Notes under the pieces: model-generated
What the model was told of the DNA's origin: nothing
The model's input: the letters and a program-made list of their open reading frames with translations, nothing else
The model's database searches: none
Made by a program: the position numbers and the translations under genes
Source of the DNA: an uncultured Collinsella sp.
GTDB taxonomy: Bacteria; Actinomycetota; Coriobacteriia; Coriobacteriales; Coriobacteriaceae
Length of the DNA: 45,462 bases
Direction: 5' to 3'
NCBI GenBank assembly: GCA_902470905.1
Contig: CABRIC010000010.1
Location: 1-45,462 of the forward strand
In this document: positions 22,339 to 31,023 of the stretch, piece by piece
How the letters are laid out: each line of letters begins with the position of its first letter
How positions within the stretch are numbered: the first letter of the stretch is position 1

Positions 22339-22513
22339 GATAAACGTTCACCTATCTCATGGCTGTCCAGCATGGCACCTTTACCAGCAGAAAATAGGTG
22401 TGAGGATCTCAATTGTGTCCTTTCAGCGGTAAAAATCGACCGTTCAAGGATATTATTCAAGTGAACGTTCACCTGTCGTAAGCAATCGCGCATAATCTAA
22501 CTAAACGTTCACC
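22339..22513 (+). promoter_or_regulatory. Symporter promoter with three GTTCACC operators
   Basis: One good site AAGTGAACGTTCACC ends at 22473 (14-mer 22460-22473); weaker sites with an intact right half AACGTTCACC lie at 22339-22352 and 22500-22513. The main site supplies the -35 TTCACC (22468-22473), followed after 17 bp by -10 CATAAT (22491-22496), and the downstream site follows at once. AAAAATCGACCGTTCA lies at 22431-22446, 28 bp before the -35. This accounts for the gene-free gap 22305-22591. Confidence 0.75.
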
Positions 22514-22591
22514 CTGAACGCTGGGCAGACAGATGTCAGTGTGGACTCAACTGTCTTGTTACAAGACAATCGAGAAAAGAGAGGGAGCTCG

Positions 22592-24151
22592 ATGACTAAT
22601 AAGATCGGAAAAAAGCGTAAGATCACATTCTGGACGCGCTTGGGCTTTGGTATGGGCGGTATGCTCAATTCCGGTGCCCTGACCTTTACGCACAGCTACA
22701 TGGTGCTGTTCCTGTCCACGGAGTGTGGCCTGTCCGCAGGCGAGGCTGCACTGATCAGCTCGTTTGCCATCTATGTCAACGCCATTCTTTGCCCGCTGAT
22801 GGGCTTTGTGGCCGATAACTTCTATGCCACCAAGATTGGCCGCATCTTTGGTCGTCGTCGTTTCTGGATCTTGCTGGCCATCCCGATGATGATCGCCGAG
22901 CCGCTCATCTTCGTGGCTACGCCGTTTGGCTTCCCGTACTACTTTGTGCTGTACCTGATCTACAACGTCGCGTACACGTTCTGCACCGCCAACCTGTCGC
23001 CGCTTACCATCGAGATGACCGACGACTTTAAGGAGCGTACGTACCTTACCGGCTACAAGCATCTCTTTGGTAACGCCGCCGGCTTCCTGATGGCAGCACT
23101 CGTCGGCTTTGGCTTTGGCACCTTCGGCGAGACCAACCCGTTTAGCTACTTCATCATCGCTACGATCAACGCTTCGGTCATGGCAATCTCGCTGCTCTGC
23201 GTGTACCTGTCCACGTGGGAGCACACCCCCGAGGAGGTCGCTCAGGAGAAGATCGAGAGCGTCGGCGAGGGCATCAAGAAGTTCTTCATCGACGTTATCT
23301 CCACCTTCCGCAACAAGTCCTTCCGCAAGGTCCTGTATGCACAGGTCTCCACGAAGCTTGCTGCTGCCTGCTGGTCTGCCTGCCTGTCCTTCTTCATCGT
23401 CTACTGCCTGCAGATTCCTAAGTCCTACGAGTCCGTGATGGAGATGCCTGGCAAGGTCGTCGCTATCGTCTGCACCGCCATCTGGGTCGCCCTCATGGCC
23501 AAGAAGGGCTTCCACAAGTCTTGGTACCTCGCAAATGCCGGTTGCGCTGCGTGCATCATTGCCTACAACTACTTCGCCTTTGGTCAGATCAACGGCACCT
23601 CCACGGTCGCCATCGCCATGATCGCCTACCCCATCATCTTCGCCATCTGGAAGTTCTTCTACGTCGGCTTCCAGTACCTGCCCGATGTTCTGCTCAACTA
23701 CATCCCCGATGTCGATGAACTCATCACCCTGCGTCGTCGCGAGGGCATCTACAGCTCCGCGCAGCAGCTCTGCCAGCAGATCGCCCAGGCTATCGCCGTC
23801 AACGTGTGGGCTATCGTCCTTGCTGCCTCCGGCTTCATTCAGACCGCCGGCAATAGCGACGCCGTGACCCAGCCCGCTACCGTGCCTCTGTATATCTGCG
23901 GCTACATGATCATCGGCTGCGCCGGCTTCTTCCTGCTCGCGGCTGTCCTTGCCCGCGGCATCAAGATTGACAAGGAGCAGTGCGACGTCCTTTGCGACGA
24001 GATCCGCCGCGTCAAGGAGGGCGGCAAGATGGCCGACGTCAAGCCCGAGGTCAAGGCGCTTTGCGAGGAGCTCTCCGGCTTTAAGTACGAGGACTGCTTT
24101 GCCCACAACAACGTTGGCTTCCAGGACGGTAGCGTAACCCCCGCCGAGTAA
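22592..24151 (+). CDS. GPH-family sugar:cation symporter, probable oligogalacturonide importer
   Basis: The 519-residue protein has about 12 transmembrane segments and the sequence style of the glycoside-pentoside-hexuronide:cation symporter family (WTRLGFGMGGMLNSGALTF at the start, ADNFYATKIGRIFGRRRFWI after helix 2, and the C-terminal DVDELITLRRREGIYSSAQQ loop). A hydrophilic tail of about 60 residues follows the last helix. The start at 22592 has a GAGAGGGA box. It lies between the uxa genes and the polygalacturonase gene and carries the uronate-type operators, so import of galacturonate or short oligogalacturonides is inferred. Confidence 0.88.
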   Translation: MTNKIGKKRKITFWTRLGFGMGGMLNSGALTFTHSYMVLFLSTECGLSAGEAALISSFAIYVNAILCPLMGFVADNFYATKIGRIFGRRRFWILLAIPMMIAEPLIFVATPFGFPYYFVLYLIYNVAYTFCTANLSPLTIEMTDDFKERTYLTGYKHLFGNAAGFLMAALVGFGFGTFGETNPFSYFIIATINASVMAISLLCVYLSTWEHTPEEVAQEKIESVGEGIKKFFIDVISTFRNKSFRKVLYAQVSTKLAAACWSACLSFFIVYCLQIPKSYESVMEMPGKVVAIVCTAIWVALMAKKGFHKSWYLANAGCAACIIAYNYFAFGQINGTSTVAIAMIAYPIIFAIWKFFYVGFQYLPDVLLNYIPDVDELITLRRREGIYSSAQQLCQQIAQAIAVNVWAIVLAASGFIQTAGNSDAVTQPATVPLYICGYMIIGCAGFFLLAAVLARGIKIDKEQCDVLCDEIRRVKEGGKMADVKPEVKALCEELSGFKYEDCFAHNNVGFQDGSVTPAE

Positions 24152-24174
24152 GGCCGACATATCGTCCAAATCAC

Positions 24175-24218
24175 AGGGCCGTGCCACCGGAATTCCGCCG
24201 GCAGGCACGGCCCTTTTT
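24175..24218 (+). terminator. Terminator after the symporter gene
   Basis: GGGCCGTGCC (24176-24185) pairs with GGCACGGCCC (24204-24213), with a CCGG-rich inner stem, then TTTTT. Confidence 0.93.
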
Positions 24219-24266
24219 CAACAGCGTACAATTTGCCTTTAGAGCATCTTTTTGAGGGAGAAACCC

Positions 24267-25862
24267 ATGGAGACGAACGTTATCTGGCGCAACGCCCGCG
24301 CGGCCGTGATCGAGCTTGACGACGGCGGCTACTTTACCTGTGCCGATACGTGGGAGATCTTTGTCAACGACGAGCCCGCCGGTACCACGAATACGGTCGA
24401 GACCTATGTCGACGGCCTGACTCCCGGCAAGCGCAACCTGGTTCGTTTTGTTTGTGGCGAGCGTGAGCTGAGCGTAGGTGTCACCACGCCGGCTGAGCCC
24501 TTTACCATCAACGTTCGCGACTGTGGCGCCAAGGGCGATGCCGAGCATGATGACACCACCAACATCCAGGCTGCCATCATGGCCTGCCCCAAGGGTGGCC
24601 GCGTGCTGATTCCCGCCGGCAGCTATCGTATCAAGTCCCTCTTCCTTAAGAGCAATATCAACATCGAGCTCGCCGAGGGAGCGGTGTTGCTGGCTCGCCA
24701 CGATCGTGCGGCGCTTGCCTACATCCCCGGTACGGTCACGGGCAACGAGGGTGCCGGGTATGCCGGCACCGATATGCTGCCCCTGGGCCGCTGGGAGGGC
24801 GAGAGCTTCTCGACCTACTGCTCTACCTTTACGGGTCTGAGCGTGCACGACGTGTGCATCTATGGTCGTGGTGCCATCGACGGTCAGACTGATTTTGCCG
24901 AGGACAACTGGTGGAACAAGGACTTTAAGAACATCTTCCGTCCTGAGGAGGGCCGCGAGGTCGCCCGCCCGCGCATGATTTTCCTGTCCGAGTGCCAAAA
25001 CGTGAGCTTGGCCGGCTTCACCGTCCGCAACAGCCCGGCGTGGAACATCCACCCCATCCTGTGCGAGCACGTCGATGCGCTCTGCCTGTCCATCGAGGGC
25101 CCCAAGAACTCCCACAACACCGACGGTTTCGATCCCGAGAGCTGCGGCTTTGTCCGCATCCTTGGCTGTCAGTTCTCGGTGGGCGACGACTGCATCGCCA
25201 TCAAGAGCGGCAAGCTGGGCATTGAGCCCGAGCTTCGTCCCGCCACGCACGACGTGCTGATCTCTCACTGCTACATGCACGATGGTCACGGCGCCGTGGT
25301 CCTGGGTTCAGAGGCTGCCGGCGGCATCAAGGACCTTACCGTGAGCAAGTGCCTCTTTGAGCGCACCGACCGCGGCCTGCGCGTCAAGACCCGCCGCGGG
25401 CGCGGCAAGGATGCCGTCAACGAGGGCATTACCTTTGAGCACATTCGCATGGACGAGGTGCTCACGCCCTTCGTGGTCAACTCGTTCTACTTCTGCGACA
25501 AGGACGGCAAGACCGACTACGTGCAGTCTCGCGAGGCACTGCCCGTCGACGACCGCACGCCCGGCTTTGGTGCCACGACGTTTTGCGATATCGAGGCCAC
25601 CAACTGCCATGCTGCCGCGGCCTATATCACGGGTCTGCCCGAGAGCAAGGTGACGCGTCTGACGTTCCAAGACGTTCACGTGACCTTTGCCGACGATGCC
25701 GAGCCCTTTGTCCCGGCCATGGCCTGCGGCGTTGAGCCCATGGTGCGTCAGGGCATCATTGCGCAAAACGTCAAGGTGCTCGACCTGCAAAATGTGGTGA
25801 TCGAGGGCCAGGACGGCGAGGAGCTGCAGCTCCAGAACGTCGACAAGGTTGTCCGTTCCTAA
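24267..25862 (+). CDS. GH28 polygalacturonase-like hydrolase, cytoplasmic
   Basis: Family 28 enzymes hydrolyse alpha-1,4-galacturonosyl bonds with inversion. The 531-residue product has a short N-terminal beta domain (about 1-85) and a right-handed parallel beta-helix. All hallmark motifs are present: NTDGFD with Asp286, GDDC with Asp307 and Asp308 (catalytic), GHG with His341, and the substrate-binding R-V-K at 372-374. No signal peptide is seen, so it acts inside the cell, probably as an exo-enzyme on imported oligomers; rhamnogalacturonan or other GalA-containing substrates are possible. The start at 24267 has GAGGGAG just upstream. Confidence 0.93.
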   Translation: METNVIWRNARAAVIELDDGGYFTCADTWEIFVNDEPAGTTNTVETYVDGLTPGKRNLVRFVCGERELSVGVTTPAEPFTINVRDCGAKGDAEHDDTTNIQAAIMACPKGGRVLIPAGSYRIKSLFLKSNINIELAEGAVLLARHDRAALAYIPGTVTGNEGAGYAGTDMLPLGRWEGESFSTYCSTFTGLSVHDVCIYGRGAIDGQTDFAEDNWWNKDFKNIFRPEEGREVARPRMIFLSECQNVSLAGFTVRNSPAWNIHPILCEHVDALCLSIEGPKNSHNTDGFDPESCGFVRILGCQFSVGDDCIAIKSGKLGIEPELRPATHDVLISHCYMHDGHGAVVLGSEAAGGIKDLTVSKCLFERTDRGLRVKTRRGRGKDAVNEGITFEHIRMDEVLTPFVVNSFYFCDKDGKTDYVQSREALPVDDRTPGFGATTFCDIEATNCHAAAAYITGLPESKVTRLTFQDVHVTFADDAEPFVPAMACGVEPMVRQGIIAQNVKVLDLQNVVIEGQDGEELQLQNVDKVVRS

Positions 25863-25877
25863 CTCGGGTTGATGACC

Positions 25878-25914
25878 AGGGCTGCATTGTCGGATAAATC
25901 GGCAATGCAGCCCT
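25878..25914 (+). terminator. Hairpin after the GH28 gene
   Basis: GGGCTGCATTG (25879-25889) pairs with CAATGCAGCCC (25903-25913); the T-run is weak, so termination may be partial. Confidence 0.65.
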
Positions 25915-25966
25915 TGTGCGATACGGCCGTGTGCGCTGCGCTACGCATCATGGTGAAAGGGAATAC

Positions 25967-26776
25967 ATGCTCAATAAAACGATTCCTGTCGGGGTCGATG
26001 GCTCGTCTGCCACGATTACGTCTTATGTTTTTGCCCCGACCGAAGATGCTTATGCTTTAAAACCGCTGCCTGCAGTTGTGGTCGTGCCAGGAGGCGGCTA
26101 CGATCACGTTTCGCCGCGCGAAGGCGAGCCGGTAGCGCTCCGTTTGTTGGCGATGGGCTACCAAGCGTTTGTACTGAACTATTCGGTTGCTCCGGCTGTC
26201 TATCCGCTGGCATTGCAAGAACTCGCGCGGGCGGTCGATACCGTCCGAAGCCATGCGGCAGAGTACTGTGTCGATCCTGATCGGATTACGGTCATGGGTT
26301 TTTCGGCCGGTGGGCATCTAGTTGGCTTGCTCGGGGCGCTTTGGGACCAACCCTGGCTTGCAGAGTCGATTTCGGCATCGCCTGAGTCGATTCGGCCTGA
26401 CACACTTTGCTTGGGCTATCCGGTCGTAAGCTCGGGGGCCTATGCTCATCGTGGTTCGTTTGAACACCTAACGGGTGCCGATGGCGCTTTAGCTCAAAAG
26501 TTGTCGATCGAGAATATGGTGGGCGATGGCTTCCCCCGTACGTTCTTGTGGCATACCGCCGAGGATGCATCGGTACCAGTTCAAAATAGCCTCCTTCTTG
26601 CGCAGGCTCTTGCCGACCACGGGATTGGCTTTAGCCTACATGTCTTTTCGCATGGAAAGCATGGGGCATCGCTCGCCACGGACCAAACGGCATTTAAGGG
26701 CTGCGCCGAGCATATTCAGCCACAGGTTCAGGGCTGGCCTGAACAGTTCGTTGCATGGGAGCGTGATGGACGATGA
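25967..26776 (+). CDS. Alpha/beta-hydrolase esterase (acetylesterase-like)
   Basis: The 269-residue protein is an alpha/beta hydrolase of the acetyl-xylan/feruloyl esterase-like type. The oxyanion-hole loop is PGGGYD (41-46), the nucleophile is Ser113 in GFSAGGH, and the acid and histidine are expected in HTAEDASVP and SHGKHG. No signal peptide is seen. The start at 25967 has GAAAGGGA upstream. Its stop overlaps the start of the pectin methylesterase fusion (ATGA), so the two are translationally coupled. Removal of acetyl groups from pectic oligosaccharides is the likely role. Local codon use is richer in TTT, TCG and GTT than in uxa genes, which hints at a different history. Confidence 0.85.
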   Translation: MLNKTIPVGVDGSSATITSYVFAPTEDAYALKPLPAVVVVPGGGYDHVSPREGEPVALRLLAMGYQAFVLNYSVAPAVYPLALQELARAVDTVRSHAAEYCVDPDRITVMGFSAGGHLVGLLGALWDQPWLAESISASPESIRPDTLCLGYPVVSSGAYAHRGSFEHLTGADGALAQKLSIENMVGDGFPRTFLWHTAEDASVPVQNSLLLAQALADHGIGFSLHVFSHGKHGASLATDQTAFKGCAEHIQPQVQGWPEQFVAWERDGR

Positions 26777-28938
26777 GCGAAAGTATCTATACGCTGCGCG
26801 TTTCGAGGGCTGCGGCAGGAGCGTATCCAACGATTTCCGATGCCTTGGCGGCAGCCGATCAGCTCTATCCGGATGCCGAGCAACCGGTGATGATTCGCGT
26901 CGAGCCGGGTGAGTACCGCGAGCGGGTCGAGATTCGTCGCCCGCATGTGACGATTGAGGGAGAGACGGCCGATAGCGTGCGTATCATGGGCGGCCTGGGT
27001 GCCAAGATGCCTTCGGAGGACGGCTCGGGCGCGGACGGCACGCTCGGCACGTTTAGGACCTATACCGTTTTGGTCGATGCCGACGACGTGCGGCTCGAGA
27101 ACCTAACGATCGTAAATGATGCCGGCGATGGGCGCGAGGTCGGTCAGGCGATTGCCCTGTATGCCGATGGCGACCGTCTGGTTGTCGATGCCTGCTGCAT
27201 TAAGGGGCACCAGGACACACTGTTTTTGGGTCCGCTGCCGCCGCATGAGGTCAAACCGGGCGGGTTCATAGGACCCAAACAGTATGCGCCGCGCCGGGTG
27301 GGGCGCCAATATTTCCGACGTTGCCGGATCGAGGGCGATGTCGACTTTATCTTTGGCGGCGCGCGTGCCTACTTTGAGGGGTGCGAGATTCGCTCGCTCA
27401 ACCGCGATATGGATGTCAACGGGTATGTAACGGCAGCCTCCACGCCTAAAGGCGAGCCGTACGGATTTGTGTTTCATGGTTGTTCGTTTACAGCTCCGGA
27501 TGGCGTGGCGCCGGATTCGGTCTACCTGGGCCGTCCTTGGCGCGAATGGGCGCAAACTGCGCTGATCGATTGCTGGCTGGGGCGACATATCAAGCGCGAA
27601 GGCTGGTGGGATTGGAATAAGCCGGCGGCGCACAGCTGCGCGCAGTATGCTGGCGCAATCCTGCATGGGCCGGCGGGTGATACTACCGACTGGGTGCCGT
27701 GGGCAAATAAACTCGATGTGATGGCTGCCGTCGGGTACGCTCGCGAGCAGGTGCTTGCCGGTGGGGATGGCTGGGATCCCGAGGGCGGCGACGGTGATGC
27801 GGTTGAGACGGCTGGGCTATCTGCCAATGGCCGCACCGTGCACATCGAGACGTACTGCGAAGACGAGCCTGCGCTGCGTGCCCGGCTGAAGCGCGAGGGA
27901 CGTTCGGCTGCTTTTACGGGCAAGACTCCTGCAGATTTTGAGGCGTGGAAGATTGCGACCAGGACTCGTCTGTACGATGTTTTGGGCCTTTCGCTTATGG
28001 ACCGCGTCCCGATTGAGATTCGTGAGCTCAGCCGCGTGCGGGTTGCCGGCGGCATCGTGCGCACCCATGCGATGCTGCAGGTGGAGCGCGACGTTTGGAT
28101 GCCGTTCTACCTGCTCGAGCCGCAGTCGCCTAAGCTCGATGCGTGCGGCCGCAAGTGTTGCTATATCTGCCCGCATGGCCATCAGGGAGCGGGTGCTGCA
28201 AGCGTAGCCGGTGTTGCGGGCGTGCCGGCGGTCGATGATGCCGTGCGTAAGTTCAATTACGACTACGGTCTGCGTTTGGCGCGTATGGGTTACGTGACCG
28301 TCTGCCCCGACGCACGCGGTTGGGGATACCGTCGTGACTGGAAGGGCCAGGGCGATGACGAGAACAGCTACCTGCGCGGTACGTGTCTGAATCAAGCACG
28401 TATGGCCGAGCCGCTGGGTCTTACGGTTGCGGGCCTCAACGTCTGGGACAACATGCGCTTGATCGATTACTTGGAGGCGCGCGGCGACATTGCCATGGAT
28501 GACCTGGGTTGCTTTGGTTTTTCGGGTGGCGGCTACATGACGTTGTACCTGGCCGCACTCGACCCGCGTGTGCGCAAGGCGTTTGTCTCGGGCTATCTGT
28601 ACGGTGTCGACGATTCGCTGCTGCATCTCAATGGCAATTGCAGCTGCAACTACACACCCGGACTTTGGCGCTTACTCGACATGGGCGATATTGCCTCGCT
28701 CATCGCGCCGCATCCGCTGCTGGTGCAAAGCTGCGAAGAGGATCATCTGAACGGTTCGCGCGGGCTGAAAAATGTTGACGAGCAGCTCGAGATCGTGCGC
28801 GATGCCTACAAGTTGCTGAGCCGCAGAGATGGCCTGCGGCACGAGGTGTGTCCGGGTGAACACCATCTGGGCGTGGCACATCTTGCCGAGGATATCGAAT
28901 GGCTCGATTCGCACGTTGCGGAATGCGCCCGTGCATAG
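26773..28938 (+). CDS. Pectin methylesterase (CE8) fused to an alpha/beta hydrolase
   Basis: The 721-residue protein has two enzyme domains. Residues about 5-330 form a CE8 pectin methylesterase beta-helix with catalytic Asp148 in GHQDTLF, nucleophile Asp191 in VDFIFGG and Arg254 in LGRPW. Residues about 355-720 form an alpha/beta hydrolase of the Abhydrolase_7/acetyl-esterase type with Ser584 in GFSGGGYM, an acidic loop SCEEDH (653-658) and His697/His698 in GEHHLG. A short Gly/Asp-rich linker (about 335-345) joins them. No signal peptide is seen. The start overlaps the previous stop by 4 nt. One polypeptide could thus remove both methyl and acyl esters from pectic oligomers in the cytoplasm. 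Confidence 0.9.
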   Translation: MSESIYTLRVSRAAAGAYPTISDALAAADQLYPDAEQPVMIRVEPGEYRERVEIRRPHVTIEGETADSVRIMGGLGAKMPSEDGSGADGTLGTFRTYTVLVDADDVRLENLTIVNDAGDGREVGQAIALYADGDRLVVDACCIKGHQDTLFLGPLPPHEVKPGGFIGPKQYAPRRVGRQYFRRCRIEGDVDFIFGGARAYFEGCEIRSLNRDMDVNGYVTAASTPKGEPYGFVFHGCSFTAPDGVAPDSVYLGRPWREWAQTALIDCWLGRHIKREGWWDWNKPAAHSCAQYAGAILHGPAGDTTDWVPWANKLDVMAAVGYAREQVLAGGDGWDPEGGDGDAVETAGLSANGRTVHIETYCEDEPALRARLKREGRSAAFTGKTPADFEAWKIATRTRLYDVLGLSLMDRVPIEIRELSRVRVAGGIVRTHAMLQVERDVWMPFYLLEPQSPKLDACGRKCCYICPHGHQGAGAASVAGVAGVPAVDDAVRKFNYDYGLRLARMGYVTVCPDARGWGYRRDWKGQGDDENSYLRGTCLNQARMAEPLGLTVAGLNVWDNMRLIDYLEARGDIAMDDLGCFGFSGGGYMTLYLAALDPRVRKAFVSGYLYGVDDSLLHLNGNCSCNYTPGLWRLLDMGDIASLIAPHPLLVQSCEEDHLNGSRGLKNVDEQLEIVRDAYKLLSRRDGLRHEVCPGEHHLGVAHLAEDIEWLDSHVAECARA

Positions 28939-29007
28939 CCCCTCGGCATGCTGCGAATAAACGGTACGTTCCTGTATGACCGCCGATGGGCGGATGAGGA
29001 GAAGATT

Positions 29008-29676
29008 ATGGAAACGAAGAGTTTGAGTGAATCGACCATTTGCTGCTTTGGCGATTCGACCACATGGGGCGATAACGGATGCGGCGCAGGCGGCAACGAC
29101 ATCTCTTGGACTTCGCATCTGGGCGCGTTGCTGGGAGGCGCGGTCGTCGAGAACTTTGGCATCAAGGGTTCGCGTATCGCCATCAAGGCCGACCGTACCG
29201 ATTCGTTTGTCGAGCGCCTTGACGGTATCGACGATGCGGCCGATATCTACATCGTCTTTGGCGGCGTCAACGACTTTAGCCGCAACGTGCCGCTTGGAGA
29301 GCTCGGCAGCACGGACGTACATGAGTTCTATGGTGCACTCGATTACCTGATCCGTACCATCACGGCGCGCTCGCCCCAGGCAAAGCTTGTGTTTATGACG
29401 CCGTGCAAGACGAGCGGCAAGCACGAGAAGGATATCCCGGCAAGCGACGAGCTCAACCACCTGGGGTTGACGCAGGTCGCCTACGTGCGAGCGATGCTCG
29501 AGGTTTGCGACCGCTACTCCGTGCCGGTGATTGACCTGTATGCGCAAAGCGGTATCAGCCCGTTTTTGCCGGAGCACCGCGAGCTCTATATGCCGGACGG
29601 TCTGCATTACAGTCCTGCCGGCTATGAGCGCCTGGCGCAGCGCATCGCCGCGGGTCTCACCGCCGTTTGCCGCTAA
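29008..29676 (+). CDS. SGNH/GDSL-type esterase
   Basis: The 222-residue protein is an SGNH hydrolase: block I is CFGDSTTWG with catalytic Ser17, block II Gly lies in NFGIKGSR, block III is FGGVNDF with Asn, and block V is MPDGLHYS with Asp197 and His200. Such enzymes often deacetylate oligosaccharides. No signal peptide is seen. The start at 29008 has a GAGGAGAAG box. It is the third esterase in a row and follows the fusion gene after 69 bp, so it is probably cotranscribed. Confidence 0.88.
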   Translation: METKSLSESTICCFGDSTTWGDNGCGAGGNDISWTSHLGALLGGAVVENFGIKGSRIAIKADRTDSFVERLDGIDDAADIYIVFGGVNDFSRNVPLGELGSTDVHEFYGALDYLIRTITARSPQAKLVFMTPCKTSGKHEKDIPASDELNHLGLTQVAYVRAMLEVCDRYSVPVIDLYAQSGISPFLPEHRELYMPDGLHYSPAGYERLAQRIAAGLTAVCR

Positions 29677-29683
29677 AAGTCTG

Positions 29684-29757
29684 CCGTTCGCGAGGAATAT
29701 AGGGTTAACGTTCACCCTATATTCCTCGTTCGCGTTACACTAGGGGTAACGTTCACC
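29684..29757 (+). promoter_or_regulatory. GH105 promoter with two operators
   Basis: Sites GGTTAACGTTCACC (29703-29716) and GGGTAACGTTCACC (29744-29757) lie 41 bp apart. TTCACC (29711-29716) acts as the -35, a -10-like TTACAC/TACACT is at 29735-29741, and the second operator follows. CCGTTCG at 29684-29690 lies 27 bp before the -35, overlapping the end of the esterase gene region. Confidence 0.75.
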
Positions 29758-29783
29758 TATCGTTTATGTCAGAGGGGACAGCA

Positions 29784-31022
29784 ATGGGTTGCAATCAAAT
29801 CCTGGACCGTTATATCGAGCAGTTGATCGAAACCTCTACGCCGCAGGCGCCGGCTTGGAATATCGAAAAGATTCGCGCCGGCAAGGAGAACACCTGGAAC
29901 TATATCGACGGCTGCATGATCAAGGCGCTCATCGAACTGTACGAGATCACGGGTGAGCAGCGCTACCTGACCTTTGCCGACGACTATATCGATTTCTTTG
30001 TCCAGGACGACGGCACCATCAAGCATTACAACCCGCAGGAGTACAACCTCGATAACGTCAATGCGGGCAAGACCCTCTACAAGCTCTATGACCTGGTGGG
30101 CAAGCCCAAGTATCGCGCCGCCATGGATACCATCTATCGTCAGCTCGAAACCCAGCCGCGTACCAAAGAGGGCGTGTTTTGGCACAAGGCCGTCTACCCC
30201 AACCAGATCTGGCTCGACGGCATGTATATGGCGCAGCCGTTCTACATGCAGTATGAGCTGAGCTTCCACAACCGTCGTGCCTGCTCGGACAGCTTCCATA
30301 TGTTCCAGGTTGTGCATGACCTGATGCGCAACCCCCTCAACGGTCTGTACTATCACGCTTACGACGCGAGCCGCAAACAGTTCTGGTGCGACCCGGTCAC
30401 CGGCCTTTCGGCTAACTTCTGGCTGCGCGCCGAGGGCTGGTTTGCCATGGCACTCATCGATACCTGGGAGCTCATGCCGCCTTCGATGTCAGCCGAGAAG
30501 GACGAGATTCGCAAGATGTTCCACGACCTGATCGACGCCATGCTGCCGTATCAGGACGAGAAGACCGGCATGTGGCATCAGGTTATCAACCTGCCCAATA
30601 TCGCCCCCAACTACCTGGAGGAGTCTGGTAGCGCGATTTTTGCCAATGCCATCATGAAGGGCGTGCGTCTGGGCGTGCTGGGCGAGCGTTACTACCAGTA
30701 CGGCCGTCGCGCCTTCGACGGCATCTGCGAGACCTGCCTGTCCGAGTATGACGGGCAGCTGGCGCTCGACAACATCTGCCTGGTTGCGGGCTTGGGAAAC
30801 ACCGCGCACCGCGAGGGCACGTTTGATTACTACATGAGCGAGCCCGTGGTCAAAAATGATGCAAAGGGTGTGGCGCCGCTGGTGCTTGCCTATATCGAGA
30901 CCATGCATCACGACAAGCTGGCCGGTAAGCGCGATCCGCTCGCCCCCTCGGGCGTGTGCTCCATCGAGGACCCGTTTGGCGGATACACCCCGGGCATCAA
31001 CGCTCATAAGGGATGTGAATAA
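29784..31022 (+). CDS. GH105 unsaturated rhamnogalacturonyl/galacturonyl hydrolase
   Basis: GH105 enzymes (YteR type) release 4,5-unsaturated galacturonate from the non-reducing end of lyase products, forming 5-keto-4-deoxyuronate. The 412-residue protein shows the (alpha/alpha)6-barrel signatures TWNYIDGCMIKAL, IWLDGMYMAQPF with Asp145 at the general acid/base position, EESGSAIFANAIMKGV and YYMSEP. No signal peptide is seen. The start at 29784 (MGCNQIL) is preferred because AGAGGGGA precedes it; an in-frame ATG lies 18 nt upstream. It begins a second transcription unit with its own operators. GH88-type specificity for glycosaminoglycan fragments cannot be excluded. Confidence 0.92.
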   Translation: MGCNQILDRYIEQLIETSTPQAPAWNIEKIRAGKENTWNYIDGCMIKALIELYEITGEQRYLTFADDYIDFFVQDDGTIKHYNPQEYNLDNVNAGKTLYKLYDLVGKPKYRAAMDTIYRQLETQPRTKEGVFWHKAVYPNQIWLDGMYMAQPFYMQYELSFHNRRACSDSFHMFQVVHDLMRNPLNGLYYHAYDASRKQFWCDPVTGLSANFWLRAEGWFAMALIDTWELMPPSMSAEKDEIRKMFHDLIDAMLPYQDEKTGMWHQVINLPNIAPNYLEESGSAIFANAIMKGVRLGVLGERYYQYGRRAFDGICETCLSEYDGQLALDNICLVAGLGNTAHREGTFDYYMSEPVVKNDAKGVAPLVLAYIETMHHDKLAGKRDPLAPSGVCSIEDPFGGYTPGINAHKGCE

Positions 31023-31023
31023 C

